NCBI GenBank assembly: GCA_017549815.1
Contig: JAFYNH010000091.1
Coordinates: forward strand, 1-55,965
DNA: 55,965 nt
From: Selenomonadaceae bacterium
GTDB taxonomy: Bacteria > Bacillota > Negativicutes > Selenomonadales > Selenomonadaceae
Direction of reading: 5' to 3'
Shown: piece by piece, positions 34,856-43,470 of the stretch
How positions within the stretch are numbered: position 1 is the first letter of the stretch
Layout: each line of letters starts with the position of its first letter
The notes under the pieces: model-generated
The model's input: the letters and a program-made list of their open reading frames with translations, nothing else
Told to the model about the DNA's origin: nothing
The model's database searches: none
Made by a program: the position numbers and the translations under genes

Positions 34856-35789
34856 ATGGCTTTGAAAACTTTAATCTTCGGCGTTGACGACCTGTTTAAC
34901 GAGTTGCAACCCTACTACATCAGCGAAGTTGAGCGTGGCAACATTGAAATCGCCGCCTATGCCGTTTTTGAAAATGGAACCGTTAAACTCGTTGACGCCA
35001 CAGGTAAACGGGGGGGGGGGGGGCGATAATTCTCCAGAATTTGAACTCGCGATAATCTCTTCACAATATAACTTTTACGACAGAATGAAATTTCTTGAGG
35101 CTCAAGGTTTTCCACGCAGTAGAATTATCGACGGTCGAGTTTTCAAAGTTCCCAATTTCGATTTCCCACGCTTAATAAATGAGAGTGTCGCTTATGGTTT
35201 ACTTGAGACAAATTCTTTTAAATTCAATACATACACAATATACAAACAAGTTTATAGATTAAGAAGTAACTTCCCGATTTTAATACTCGGTTCAAAAAGT
35301 TATATCGAAGGCGGTCTTATTACGGGAAACGGTTCGATAACTGTAGGAATTTTTTCATCTATTTCTTGGGACGTAGAATTTAGAACAGGAGAAAATATGT
35401 CGCATAATCATCAGAATATTAGTAGCCACATGCACTTTGATTGGCTATTCCCTGTAGAATTTCTTCCTCCTCAAGGCATTTGTAAAATTAATATCGGCAA
35501 TGACGTTTGGATAGGGCGCGGCTGTATTCTAAAATGCACTAACCCAAATAAGCCGCTCGTTATCGGCGATGGAGCAGTTATCGCGTCGGACAGCGTAGTT
35601 GTTAAAAATGTGCCACCCTATGCGATTGTCGGCGGTAATCCCGCGCAGATTATCAAATATCGTTTCCCGCCCGAAATCATTGAGGCTTTACTTAGAATCA
35701 AATGGTGGGATTGGAGCCTCGATAAAATTCACGATAACTTTAAGTATTTCAATGACATAGAAAAATTCGTTTCTCTGCATGACAAGTAA
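34856..35789 (+). CDS. Hexapeptide-repeat acetyltransferase, out of frame at a G14 tract (phase-variable candidate)
   Basis: The ATG at 34856 follows AAAGGAG and opens a Rossmann-like N-terminal part (MALKTLIFGVDDLFNELQP). At 35010-35023 there is a run of 14 G; in this copy the frame then reads CGA TAA and stops at codon 58. With 13 (or 10, or 16) G the frame continues as GDNSPEFELAII to the stop at 35789, 310 residues in all. The downstream part is a left-handed beta-helix acetyltransferase of the Vat/CatB/NeuD type: 'ITVGIFSSISWDVEFRTGEN', SHMHFDW, 'NIGNDVWIGRGCILKCTNP', 'VIASDSVVVKNVPPYAIVGG'. It probably O-acetylates a surface sugar. OFF in this sequence, unless the tract length is a sequencing error. 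Confidence 0.82.
35010..35023 (+). repeat. G14 mononucleotide tract within the acetyltransferase gene
   Basis: Fourteen consecutive G lie between the two halves of one acetyltransferase frame. Such tracts gain or lose units by slipped-strand mispairing. Loss of one G fuses the halves; the present length gives an immediate TAA. Confidence 0.9.
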
Positions 35790-35802
35790 AGGAGGCTTGC
35801 TT

Positions 35803-36513
35803 ATGGCAATGCTTGAAGTCAAAGACATTAACGTTTACTACGGGGCGATTCACGCGATAAAGGGAATCAGCCTCGCGATTGAGGAAGGCGAAATCGTTAC
35901 GCTAATTGGCGCGAACGGCGCGGGTAAGTCAACAACTCTGCGAACAATTTCGGGACTCCTTAAGCCTAAGAGCGGCGAAATAAATTTTCTCGGCAAAAGT
36001 ATAGCGGGAATGCCAGCGCATAAAATAGTTCGCGAAGGTATCTCGCAAGTGCCTGAAGGTCGCAAGATTTTTGCCGAAATGACTGTTCAAGAAAATTTGG
36101 AACTCGGAGCCTTTATCCGTGAAGATAAGGAAGAGATTCAAAAGGATTTTAAAATGGTCTTCGGACGATTCCCGCGCCTTGAGGAAAGAAAATTTCAACC
36201 AGCAGGAACATTATCCGGCGGCGAACAACAAATGCTCGCTATGGGTCGCGCCTTAATGAGCCGTCCACGACTTTTGCTCCTCGACGAACCAAGTATGGGA
36301 CTCGCGCCGCTCCTTATTAAAGAAATTTTTAATATCATCGTCGACATTAATAAAACGGGCACGACGGTTTTGCTCGTCGAACAAAATGCGAATATGGCGT
36401 TATCCATTGCTAATCGCGCCTACGTTTTGGAGACGGGCAGAATCACAATTACGGGCGACGCTAAAGAACTCGCCGCCAGCGAAGATATTCGTAAAGCTTA
36501 TCTCGGAGGCTGA
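35803..36513 (+). CDS. livF: Branched-chain amino-acid ABC transporter ATP-binding protein LivF
   Basis: 236 residues from the ATG at 35803 (AAAGGAGG 7 bases upstream). Walker A GANGAGKSTTLRTISG, LivF-type VPEGRKIFAEMTVQENLELG, signature LSGGEQQMLAMGRALM, Walker B LLLLDEPSMGLAP and VEQNANMALSIA. It pairs with LivG. It is separated from livG by the HD hydrolase and the acetyltransferase. Confidence 0.95.
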   Translation: MAMLEVKDINVYYGAIHAIKGISLAIEEGEIVTLIGANGAGKSTTLRTISGLLKPKSGEINFLGKSIAGMPAHKIVREGISQVPEGRKIFAEMTVQENLELGAFIREDKEEIQKDFKMVFGRFPRLEERKFQPAGTLSGGEQQMLAMGRALMSRPRLLLLDEPSMGLAPLLIKEIFNIIVDINKTGTTVLLVEQNANMALSIANRAYVLETGRITITGDAKELAASEDIRKAYLGG

Positions 36514-36517
36514 TTTT

Positions 36518-39500
36518 ATGGAACGACTACAAAAAATTAACAAATTGCGACTTTCACTAGACGAACTGCGCGACTTGGGAGATTCCCTTAAAGAAAATTT
36601 TTCCGAATTCGAGGAGTCCATTAATAAAGAAGAATTCCCGCAAGACGAACTGTTGGACGACTTGGACGAAGATTTATTTAATTGGCGGGCGGCAACTGGT
36701 AATTGCAATAAAGTTTACAGGGAACTTTTTAAAGCCGAAAAGCCAAAAATGTTCTCGGAGCTTGAAAAGATTTTGGACACCGAAGAAAAGAAAATCATCG
36801 AGGCAAATATCTTTGAGAACGCCGAAAAATTTTTATTGCTAATCGCGGAAAAACCCGAAGTTCAAACGCTTTTGTTGGATTATCAAAAGGGCTTGAAAGT
36901 TTTGCTCGTCAGAAAATCCCGCAATAGCAAAATCAAAGTCGCGGTCGAGCCTTATGCAAAATTCATCGAGGCATTGAACGAACCCGACTTGGGCAAAAGA
37001 TATTCGGCAAGCCGCGAACTCACTTTGACTTTTAAAGACGAATTCATAGGCCCGGCACTTTTCGGCGACGAATTGCATTTCAGAACCGACGAAGAACTTG
37101 AGGAAGATTCTCCGCTCGAAATTCCAGACGAACCGCAGATTGAGGAAGGAAAATTTACAGAAATTCTTAACGAAGAAGACGCCTTTTTATCGGAAGCAGA
37201 TTTTGCGCCTTATCAAGAATCCTTCAGCGTCGAAATGAAATCTCAAAAGGAAATTACGTCGAAGAAATTGCGCAAGGACATTAAGGAGCGTTGGTTTACA
37301 AAGGAAACACGCCACGTTTTAGTTCATAGCGCGTTCGATAATTGTTTTTCGATTAGAATGATTCGCAACGACAGAAAATTTTCTATGAGTGACCTCGAAA
37401 ATGCCGCAGAAATTTTGATTAACAAGGGCTACCTTCAAAAGTACAAGCTCTTCAAATTTGAAAACTTTTACACGCTGACGAAGGATTTCTTTACCTATTT
37501 GAAAAAGGACAACGCTAAGGAATTCTTTAAAATTTTCCCCGTAAACCCTAAAGGTCTTATCAGCCGATTTTCCGAGAATACGAATTTTCTTGATGACAAC
37601 GTTAAATTTGCTTTGCCGCGAGCAACTTCTCTGCGCCTCTACGCCATTGAATCCGAACACGGCAGCGGCTTTGACGGGCTGGCTTATTTGACGCAATCTT
37701 TCCAAATCGTCTACAAGGGCATTAACGGCAAGGATTTTATTGTCGGCTGTTTTTGGGAAGTCGATAAAGAATGCGAACGTTTTATGAAATCGTTCCAAGA
37801 ATTTCTGAACGTTGAGAAGTCTTTTAATCGCGTGATAGTCGCGGGGCTTACAATCGATTATTGCAATAAAATTTTCGACGCACTGGAAAAAGTTTTGGCT
37901 AAAAATTTCCCCGAAAACGCCGCGCTTTATGTTTACTCGGTTAATGATGATGCCTTTTATCACAGGGGCGCGACGGAAAAAATTTTGCCCGATGAAATTT
38001 GGACAAAGGCTTTGCCCGACGATAAGACGCCCGCTAAAAAGACGATTGCTAAAAGAATTATCGAGGAAGAACCACGCGACGAAGAAATTCACGTTGAAGA
38101 ACCCGAACACTTAGAAGATTTCCCCGAAGATGAAATGGAACAGCTCAATGAGTTGCTCACTTCCAAAAAATTTTACTGCGCGACAGCTTATTTAAAGGCT
38201 TTGAGCTTGCAGGACGAAAGTTATACGCCACTTTATCACCAGTTGGCTTACGCGCTGAATGACCCGCTTTTGTCGATAAGTTACGACTCGGAGAAAATAA
38301 TTTCGCTGTTCAATGAGAGCGAGGAACCCGACGAAAACTTTTTGACGGCGGCGACCTTGCGCACGTTCTTTTACAGCCACAGGCAATTTGATTACGACAT
38401 GAAAATTTTGCACGGGATTGTAAAAAATTTCGAGCTTGTCGAGCAAAATTCGCCACTTGCCGAGTTGATTTTTGAACTGATGAATTTCAAGGATAAGGCT
38501 AAAAATGGCGTCGATTATTATGCCGATTATCGCGTTAAAAATCGCGTTCAGACCGAAAATAAAATCGCTATCCTGCGTAAAGAGGCGCAAACTTGGCTTG
38601 AAAGAATAAAAAATCTCAAGGATAAAGCCTTCAATCCGCGTTTCATCGAGACTAAAAAAATCCTTTTCGACGGCAGCGAGCTTTCAAATTATCTCGAATA
38701 CACGGCGGCGGACACCTTCGATAAGGATATTTTGGAGCTTATGAAGGCTTATCTGCAAAGTACTTTCATGAAGGACGACGCGCCCTTGAACGTCGAAAAC
38801 ATTGACAATCCTAAACTCGACAGCATTATCGACGAGGCTTGGGAAACGGCGGGCGATAACATTCGCAGAAAAAAGAATATGAATTTGGTCGGTGAACTTC
38901 GGAATAACGCGAGTTCCTTCCTTAGAAAGGCGATTGAAATTTTGTGCGAGCGTTTGAGTTGCTTTGAGGGCGGTGCGCCTTTGCAATCGGACGAAGGAGC
39001 CGTTGAATATAAAAAAATCCGCGCAGGTTTAATCGATAACGCTAAAGACGCACAAAAAATTTTGGCAAGCCGTAAAACTGCCGCTGGAGTCGTCTTGATT
39101 GAAACTCTGCAGGAAATAGCCGACAAGATTGAAGGAACTTTCGAGCCTGTTAATCAGAAATATTTTTACGTTGATTTTCTGCGCGGCGATAAAGTTCTTT
39201 TGGACGAAAATTATCTGCCGAATTTCAATTTCAACACGCTTGACGGTACGAATACTTCAATCGCGATAAGAATTTTTGCCCATTCCCGCGCCAAACTTCC
39301 GACTTTCGAGGAGCGCATTAAAAATATTTTCGAGAATAAAGGTTGGGACTTCGGCTCGGCGCAACTCATAGACGCTTACCTTGAGGAAGTCGGCGGCAAA
39401 TCCGTCATTGAACAAAATAAATATAAGTTGCAGGACTGCGCGGACGCCGCTAAGAGAATCGCGCTTAATGATAAGAAAAAATTCTTTGGCTTTTTGGAGC

Positions 39501-41725
39501 TGGCGCAGAGCTACGGACAATTCGACGCCGCCCCAGAAAATACTAAGGAAAAAATTTTAAAGCTCATAGACCGTTGCTTTGACTTCGCGCAGAAAAATGA
39601 TAATCTCGGCGTTTTCTTCCGCGTCAAGGAGTATTGGGAGAATAAGATTAAGGAAGACGCCGCTAAATATGCGGAGCTGGTCGAGAAAAATTTGGAGAAC
39701 GGCGTTAAAAATTACTGCCGCAAAACCGGTGATGAAGAAGATTCGCCCGACTTGCAAAAGAGCGTTGAACATATTCGCAATATGATTGAGCGTCAAAATT
39801 ACACGGTCGCGCAGGGCTTAATTAATCGTCTTAGCGAGGGCAAACTTTACGTCGAGCCTGAAACTTCCGCGACGCAAAGCCACCTTCAAAGCTTTTTGGA
39901 AGATTACGAAACTTATTATGACCGCGTTCGTAAAAGCGGCGAGTCGTTTAAAAATTTGGTCGGCAAGAATCAGAAATTTTCCAAAGCCGCAACGTCCAAA
40001 GGCATTAAGGGCGGCGAAATTTTAATCGATAACTGGATTCCAAACGGTTTCCCGACTAGCGGCGATGTCGGCGAAGATAAAATTTCTAAACTCCTTACCG
40101 CGTTTGGTTTCAAGGTCGAAAGCGTCAAGCAAACGGGCGTTATCAACAAGGACGCCGTAAACTACAAAGTTAAGCTCGTGCCGCCGCGCAATGGGCAAAG
40201 TTCAAATTACAGCCACCCAATTTCGGCGTTCGGCTCCAATGCGGAGATTTACGGTTTCCGCGTGACGTGTATTTTCGGGACGTACAACGCCGAAGGGCTT
40301 ATCATGCGCTTTAAGGAAATCGGCAACGTCGATAATACGCTCGTCCTTTTGGATTACGCGCTGGAATTGCCGACGCGCCGCAGTTTGGCTCGCAAAATAA
40401 AAGCCGAGTCGGGTATCACGAAAATTTTTGCCGTTATCGATAGGGTTTTGATGATGTATCTTGTCAAGAATTATGACGAAATGCAGATAAATAAAATCCT
40501 CATGTCGCTGATTATGCCGTTCGCCGCGTGTCAACCCTACGTCTTCAATCCTAACGTGCCAATTCCGCCCGAAATTTTCATAGGGCGCGAAAAGGAAATG
40601 CGCCGCGTCCTTGATTTCGACGACGTTAATATCGTTTATGGCGGGCGTCAACTCGGCAAGACGGCGTTGCTTAAAATGGCGTGCGCAAGTCTCGATCATA
40701 ATGAAAATAACGACCGCGCAGTTTTCGTTGACGTTAATAAATGCGATTGCGCCGCCGCCGCGCTTAAAATCAGTCAGTCTCTGCGCGAGAAAGAATTTTT
40801 CGACGAAACTTTTGCCGTTACCGCCGATTGGGCTAAACTTGCCTCCGCGATAAAGAAACGCTTGGCGAGCGACGAACCAAATAAAATTCCGCACTTTATG
40901 CTTGCGCTTGACGAGGCAGACGATTTCATAAAGGATTGCCGCACGATTGACTTTAAGCCCGTCCTTGAACTCATTGACGTTCAGCAACAGCGTCATAATG
41001 GCAGTCGTTTCAAATTCGTCATGGCGGGCTTGCGCGACGTTGTAAGATTTTACAGGGACGAGGCTCTTGGCAATAACAATCAGATTTCCAAATTGCCGAC
41101 GCTTGTTGTCAAGCCGTTTGGTTTGGAAGACGCAAGTAAATTGCTTAAGGAGCCGTTGCGTTGCTTAGGGCTTTACTTTTCCGACGATGAAAACTCCGAC
41201 TCGTTAGCGATGATGATTTTGGAGACGACGAATTATTTTCCGGGCTTGATTCAGCTTTACTGCGCGAGATTGATTGAGGCACTTTCCAGAGCGGATTACG
41301 CCGGCTACAACGAAACTTATTCGCCCGTCTACGAAATTAAGGAAGGGCATATTCAAAGCGTGCTTGGCGAGGAAAGTTTTAACGAGGAAATTAAAAATAA
41401 GGTCAACATGACGTTGCGTTTGGGCGACGACAAATTTTATTATGTGATTGCGCATTTAATGGCGTGGCGTTATCACAATGACGACAACATTGAGGGCTAT
41501 TCAGCTAAGGATATTTTGGATACAGCTGATGAATTCGGGCTTGAAAATTTGTTGCCGCAGAGCATTGAACAGATTGAGGCACTTTTGAAGGAGCTTTGCG
41601 AACTGAATATTTTGCGCGAAGTCGATAGGGGTAAATATCTTTTCGTTCGCCAAAGATTCCTGAATATGATGGGCACGTCGGAGGAAATTGAGGCTGAAAT
41701 TGCGTCGGATTTCTCGGAGACTTAA
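36518..41725 (+). CDS. Giant protein with C-terminal P-loop (STAND/AAA-like) NTPase
   Basis: 1735 residues from the ATG at 36518, five bases after livF with GGAGG inside the livF end. The first ~1300 residues are mostly charged and helical and match no family I recognise; a region near 1160-1330 ('LIDNWIPNGFPTSGDVGEDK' ... 'VLLDYALELPTRRSLARKI') looks like a separate domain. The C-terminal third starts with FIGREKEMRRVL (about 1350), then Walker A GGRQLGKT (about 1375-1382) and Walker B MLALDEADDF (Asp about 1465), like the NTPase of STAND or ORC-type regulators. A winged-helix-like tail (ELCELNILREVDRGKYLFVRQ) follows. With its HEPN-motif neighbour it is a candidate defence sensor. Confidence 0.75.
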   Translation: MERLQKINKLRLSLDELRDLGDSLKENFSEFEESINKEEFPQDELLDDLDEDLFNWRAATGNCNKVYRELFKAEKPKMFSELEKILDTEEKKIIEANIFENAEKFLLLIAEKPEVQTLLLDYQKGLKVLLVRKSRNSKIKVAVEPYAKFIEALNEPDLGKRYSASRELTLTFKDEFIGPALFGDELHFRTDEELEEDSPLEIPDEPQIEEGKFTEILNEEDAFLSEADFAPYQESFSVEMKSQKEITSKKLRKDIKERWFTKETRHVLVHSAFDNCFSIRMIRNDRKFSMSDLENAAEILINKGYLQKYKLFKFENFYTLTKDFFTYLKKDNAKEFFKIFPVNPKGLISRFSENTNFLDDNVKFALPRATSLRLYAIESEHGSGFDGLAYLTQSFQIVYKGINGKDFIVGCFWEVDKECERFMKSFQEFLNVEKSFNRVIVAGLTIDYCNKIFDALEKVLAKNFPENAALYVYSVNDDAFYHRGATEKILPDEIWTKALPDDKTPAKKTIAKRIIEEEPRDEEIHVEEPEHLEDFPEDEMEQLNELLTSKKFYCATAYLKALSLQDESYTPLYHQLAYALNDPLLSISYDSEKIISLFNESEEPDENFLTAATLRTFFYSHRQFDYDMKILHGIVKNFELVEQNSPLAELIFELMNFKDKAKNGVDYYADYRVKNRVQTENKIAILRKEAQTWLERIKNLKDKAFNPRFIETKKILFDGSELSNYLEYTAADTFDKDILELMKAYLQSTFMKDDAPLNVENIDNPKLDSIIDEAWETAGDNIRRKKNMNLVGELRNNASSFLRKAIEILCERLSCFEGGAPLQSDEGAVEYKKIRAGLIDNAKDAQKILASRKTAAGVVLIETLQEIADKIEGTFEPVNQKYFYVDFLRGDKVLLDENYLPNFNFNTLDGTNTSIAIRIFAHSRAKLPTFEERIKNIFENKGWDFGSAQLIDAYLEEVGGKSVIEQNKYKLQDCADAAKRIALNDKKKFFGFLELAQSYGQFDAAPENTKEKILKLIDRCFDFAQKNDNLGVFFRVKEYWENKIKEDAAKYAELVEKNLENGVKNYCRKTGDEEDSPDLQKSVEHIRNMIERQNYTVAQGLINRLSEGKLYVEPETSATQSHLQSFLEDYETYYDRVRKSGESFKNLVGKNQKFSKAATSKGIKGGEILIDNWIPNGFPTSGDVGEDKISKLLTAFGFKVESVKQTGVINKDAVNYKVKLVPPRNGQSSNYSHPISAFGSNAEIYGFRVTCIFGTYNAEGLIMRFKEIGNVDNTLVLLDYALELPTRRSLARKIKAESGITKIFAVIDRVLMMYLVKNYDEMQINKILMSLIMPFAACQPYVFNPNVPIPPEIFIGREKEMRRVLDFDDVNIVYGGRQLGKTALLKMACASLDHNENNDRAVFVDVNKCDCAAAALKISQSLREKEFFDETFAVTADWAKLASAIKKRLASDEPNKIPHFMLALDEADDFIKDCRTIDFKPVLELIDVQQQRHNGSRFKFVMAGLRDVVRFYRDEALGNNNQISKLPTLVVKPFGLEDASKLLKEPLRCLGLYFSDDENSDSLAMMILETTNYFPGLIQLYCARLIEALSRADYAGYNETYSPVYEIKEGHIQSVLGEESFNEEIKNKVNMTLRLGDDKFYYVIAHLMAWRYHNDDNIEGYSAKDILDTADEFGLENLLPQSIEQIEALLKELCELNILREVDRGKYLFVRQRFLNMMGTSEEIEAEIASDFSET

Positions 41726-41728
41726 AAT

Positions 41729-42751
41729 ATGAACGATATTAGTAAAATTTGGTGGCAACAGATAACTGGCGCAAGAAAATTCCTTGATAAAACTGCAAAT
41801 GCCCTTGCTAGCGGTAAAAGTGCCGTAATTTGTCTGTCTGAAACGACCGCTTGGCTTGACGATATGCGAATTATCCTCCGCGAATTTCTGAATAAAAAAT
41901 TTGGCGGGATAAAGGCGGTACACGAGATAAACGCGGCGGACTTTGAGCCAGCGACGTTTGTTTTTGAAAATTTTTGTAGTGACGCTGTTAAATCGGAGTT
42001 TATGCCTTTTGGAGAGAAGGCTCGCGTAAAATTTCTTGCCGAACGCGACGACATAACTTTAAACAACGCTTGCCTGTGGATTCGGAACGCTTCGGAGGCG
42101 CAAGCCGAAAATTGGTTTGAATTCATTGCGGACTATCATAATTTTCTGCGCGGGAAGAACAAAGGAATTTTCTTGTTAGAGGCGGGCGCGAATTTTAACT
42201 TAGCGGGCAGGGCTGACGTTGAAATTTTCTCCTGCGAGGAAGAAATTAGCGATTATGATTGTTTTGCGTTCAATATTTTTATCGCGGCGGAGTTCGGCAA
42301 GGGCGACAAGTTCACTAAACGCTATCTTGCCGAGCTTGTCTCGAATGCAACGGGACTTGACGTTGAATTAGGCGCGGAGTGTATTAAATGCGGCAGTGAT
42401 TTTTTAAAGCGTCCGCGCAGATTTTTGGAAGATAAATCGCACGAGGAAATTGAACAGGCAGTTTGGACGACACAATTAAAATTAATCTTCCCGCTGATAG
42501 AAATTTTCCGCCGAGACTTTGTTAAAAAATATGAATCACGGCTCGAAAAGCTTTTGCCCGTCGAATTGAATTCTGGAAAGAAAATACTCGCGCCCGATGA
42601 GGCGGAAATCGGCGATTTATATTCGATATTGAGCGGAGAAAATTTGCCACCAGACGATTGGGAAGAATTAAAAATTTATCGCGACGCAAGGAACAAATTA
42701 GCGCACTTTTCGCCGTTGACTCTGGAGGAAGTTCAAATGATTTTCAAATAA
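41729..42751 (+). CDS. Partner of the giant NTPase, with C-terminal HEPN-like motif
   Basis: 340 residues; the ATG lies 3 bases after the NTPase stop with GGAGA upstream, so the two are translated together. The N-terminal part (WWQQITGARKFLDKTANAL, SGKSAVICL) has a P-loop-like flavour but lacks a canonical Walker A. The last 26 residues hold YRDARNKLAHF, in which R321-N-K-L-A-H326 fits the R-x4-6-H motif of HEPN ribonuclease/toxin domains, within helices rich in Asp and Leu. It could be an RNA-cleaving effector restrained by the NTPase. The assignment rests on a short motif and on gene order. Confidence 0.62.
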   Translation: MNDISKIWWQQITGARKFLDKTANALASGKSAVICLSETTAWLDDMRIILREFLNKKFGGIKAVHEINAADFEPATFVFENFCSDAVKSEFMPFGEKARVKFLAERDDITLNNACLWIRNASEAQAENWFEFIADYHNFLRGKNKGIFLLEAGANFNLAGRADVEIFSCEEEISDYDCFAFNIFIAAEFGKGDKFTKRYLAELVSNATGLDVELGAECIKCGSDFLKRPRRFLEDKSHEEIEQAVWTTQLKLIFPLIEIFRRDFVKKYESRLEKLLPVELNSGKKILAPDEAEIGDLYSILSGENLPPDDWEELKIYRDARNKLAHFSPLTLEEVQMIFK

Positions 42752-42765
42752 GGAGGGTTTTGACT

Positions 42766-43413
42766 ATGTTTGTGGCAACAAGAATGACTAAACACCCCAT
42801 TTCCGTCACCAGCGACGCAACGATTCAGCAGGCGGATAGACTCATGAAAAAGCATAAATTTCATAGAATGCTTGTCGTAGACGACGGAAAACTCGTCGGA
42901 TATTTCAGCGACCGCGATATTATGCGCGTGGCTCCCAGTCCTGCAACTACACTGTCGAAATTTGAAATTCGTTCGTTGCTCGATAAAATTTCCGTCAAAG
43001 ACATTATGCACGAAAATGTTATCACCGTAAACGAGAACGCCACGATTGAAGAGGCGGCTCTTATCATGTATCAAAATAAAGTCGGCGGCTTGCCCGTTAT
43101 CTCGGACGTTGGCGCACTCGTCGGCATTATCACCGCTACCGATATTCTTAAAACTTTTATCAACGTTATGGGATTAATCGGCGGAAAAACTCGTTTAACT
43201 ATCGAAGTCGATAATAAAGTCGGCGTTATGGCTGAAATTACTAAGATTTTCGCCGATAACGGTATCAATATCGACAGTTTTATCACTAGCCGCCATAAAA
43301 ATAATCGCTATGAACTCGTTATCCGCCTCGACGAATCTAACGCACTTAATGACGTTAAAAAATTGCTCGACGCTCGCGGTTATAAAGTCGTTCACAGCGT
43401 CAAAATCGGTTAA
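42766..43413 (+). CDS. CBS-pair plus ACT domain protein (AcuB-like)
   Basis: 215 residues from the ATG at 42766 (AAGGAGGG upstream). Two CBS motifs: residues 1-60 (TKHPISVTSDATIQQADRLM, FSDRDIMRVAP) and 75-135 (VKDIMHENVITVNENATIEE, ITATDILKTFI). An ACT domain follows (RLTIEVDNKVGVMAEITKIF). CBS pairs bind adenine nucleotides and ACT domains bind amino acids, so this is a small-molecule sensor; the regulated partner is unknown. It lies between the NTPase pair and a convergent restriction gene. Confidence 0.88.
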   Translation: MFVATRMTKHPISVTSDATIQQADRLMKKHKFHRMLVVDDGKLVGYFSDRDIMRVAPSPATTLSKFEIRSLLDKISVKDIMHENVITVNENATIEEAALIMYQNKVGGLPVISDVGALVGIITATDILKTFINVMGLIGGKTRLTIEVDNKVGVMAEITKIFADNGINIDSFITSRHKNNRYELVIRLDESNALNDVKKLLDARGYKVVHSVKIG

Positions 43414-43428
43414 TCTCTTTCTAAACAA

Positions 43429-43466
43429 AAAAATTCCTCCCAAGTTCGCGCTTGAGAGGTTTTTTT
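43429..43466. terminator. Bidirectional terminator between the CBS-ACT and restriction-modification genes
   Basis: CCTC-C-CAAG and CTTG-A-GAGG form a stem around TTCGCG, with A7 on the left and T7 on the right. Confidence 0.8.
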
Positions 43467-43470
43467 ATGC

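Noticed and set aside
34884..35009. A longer reading frame in the acetyltransferase's second frame, beginning MTTCLTSCNP
   Set aside because: These codons overlap the true N-terminal frame, have no ribosome site and give unnatural sequence; the real N-terminus is at 34856.
41766..41840. A Walker A motif in the HEPN-motif partner (ALASGKSAV)
   Set aside because: It lacks the first small residue of G/A-x4-G-K-S/T and I see no clear Walker B; not called as an ATPase.
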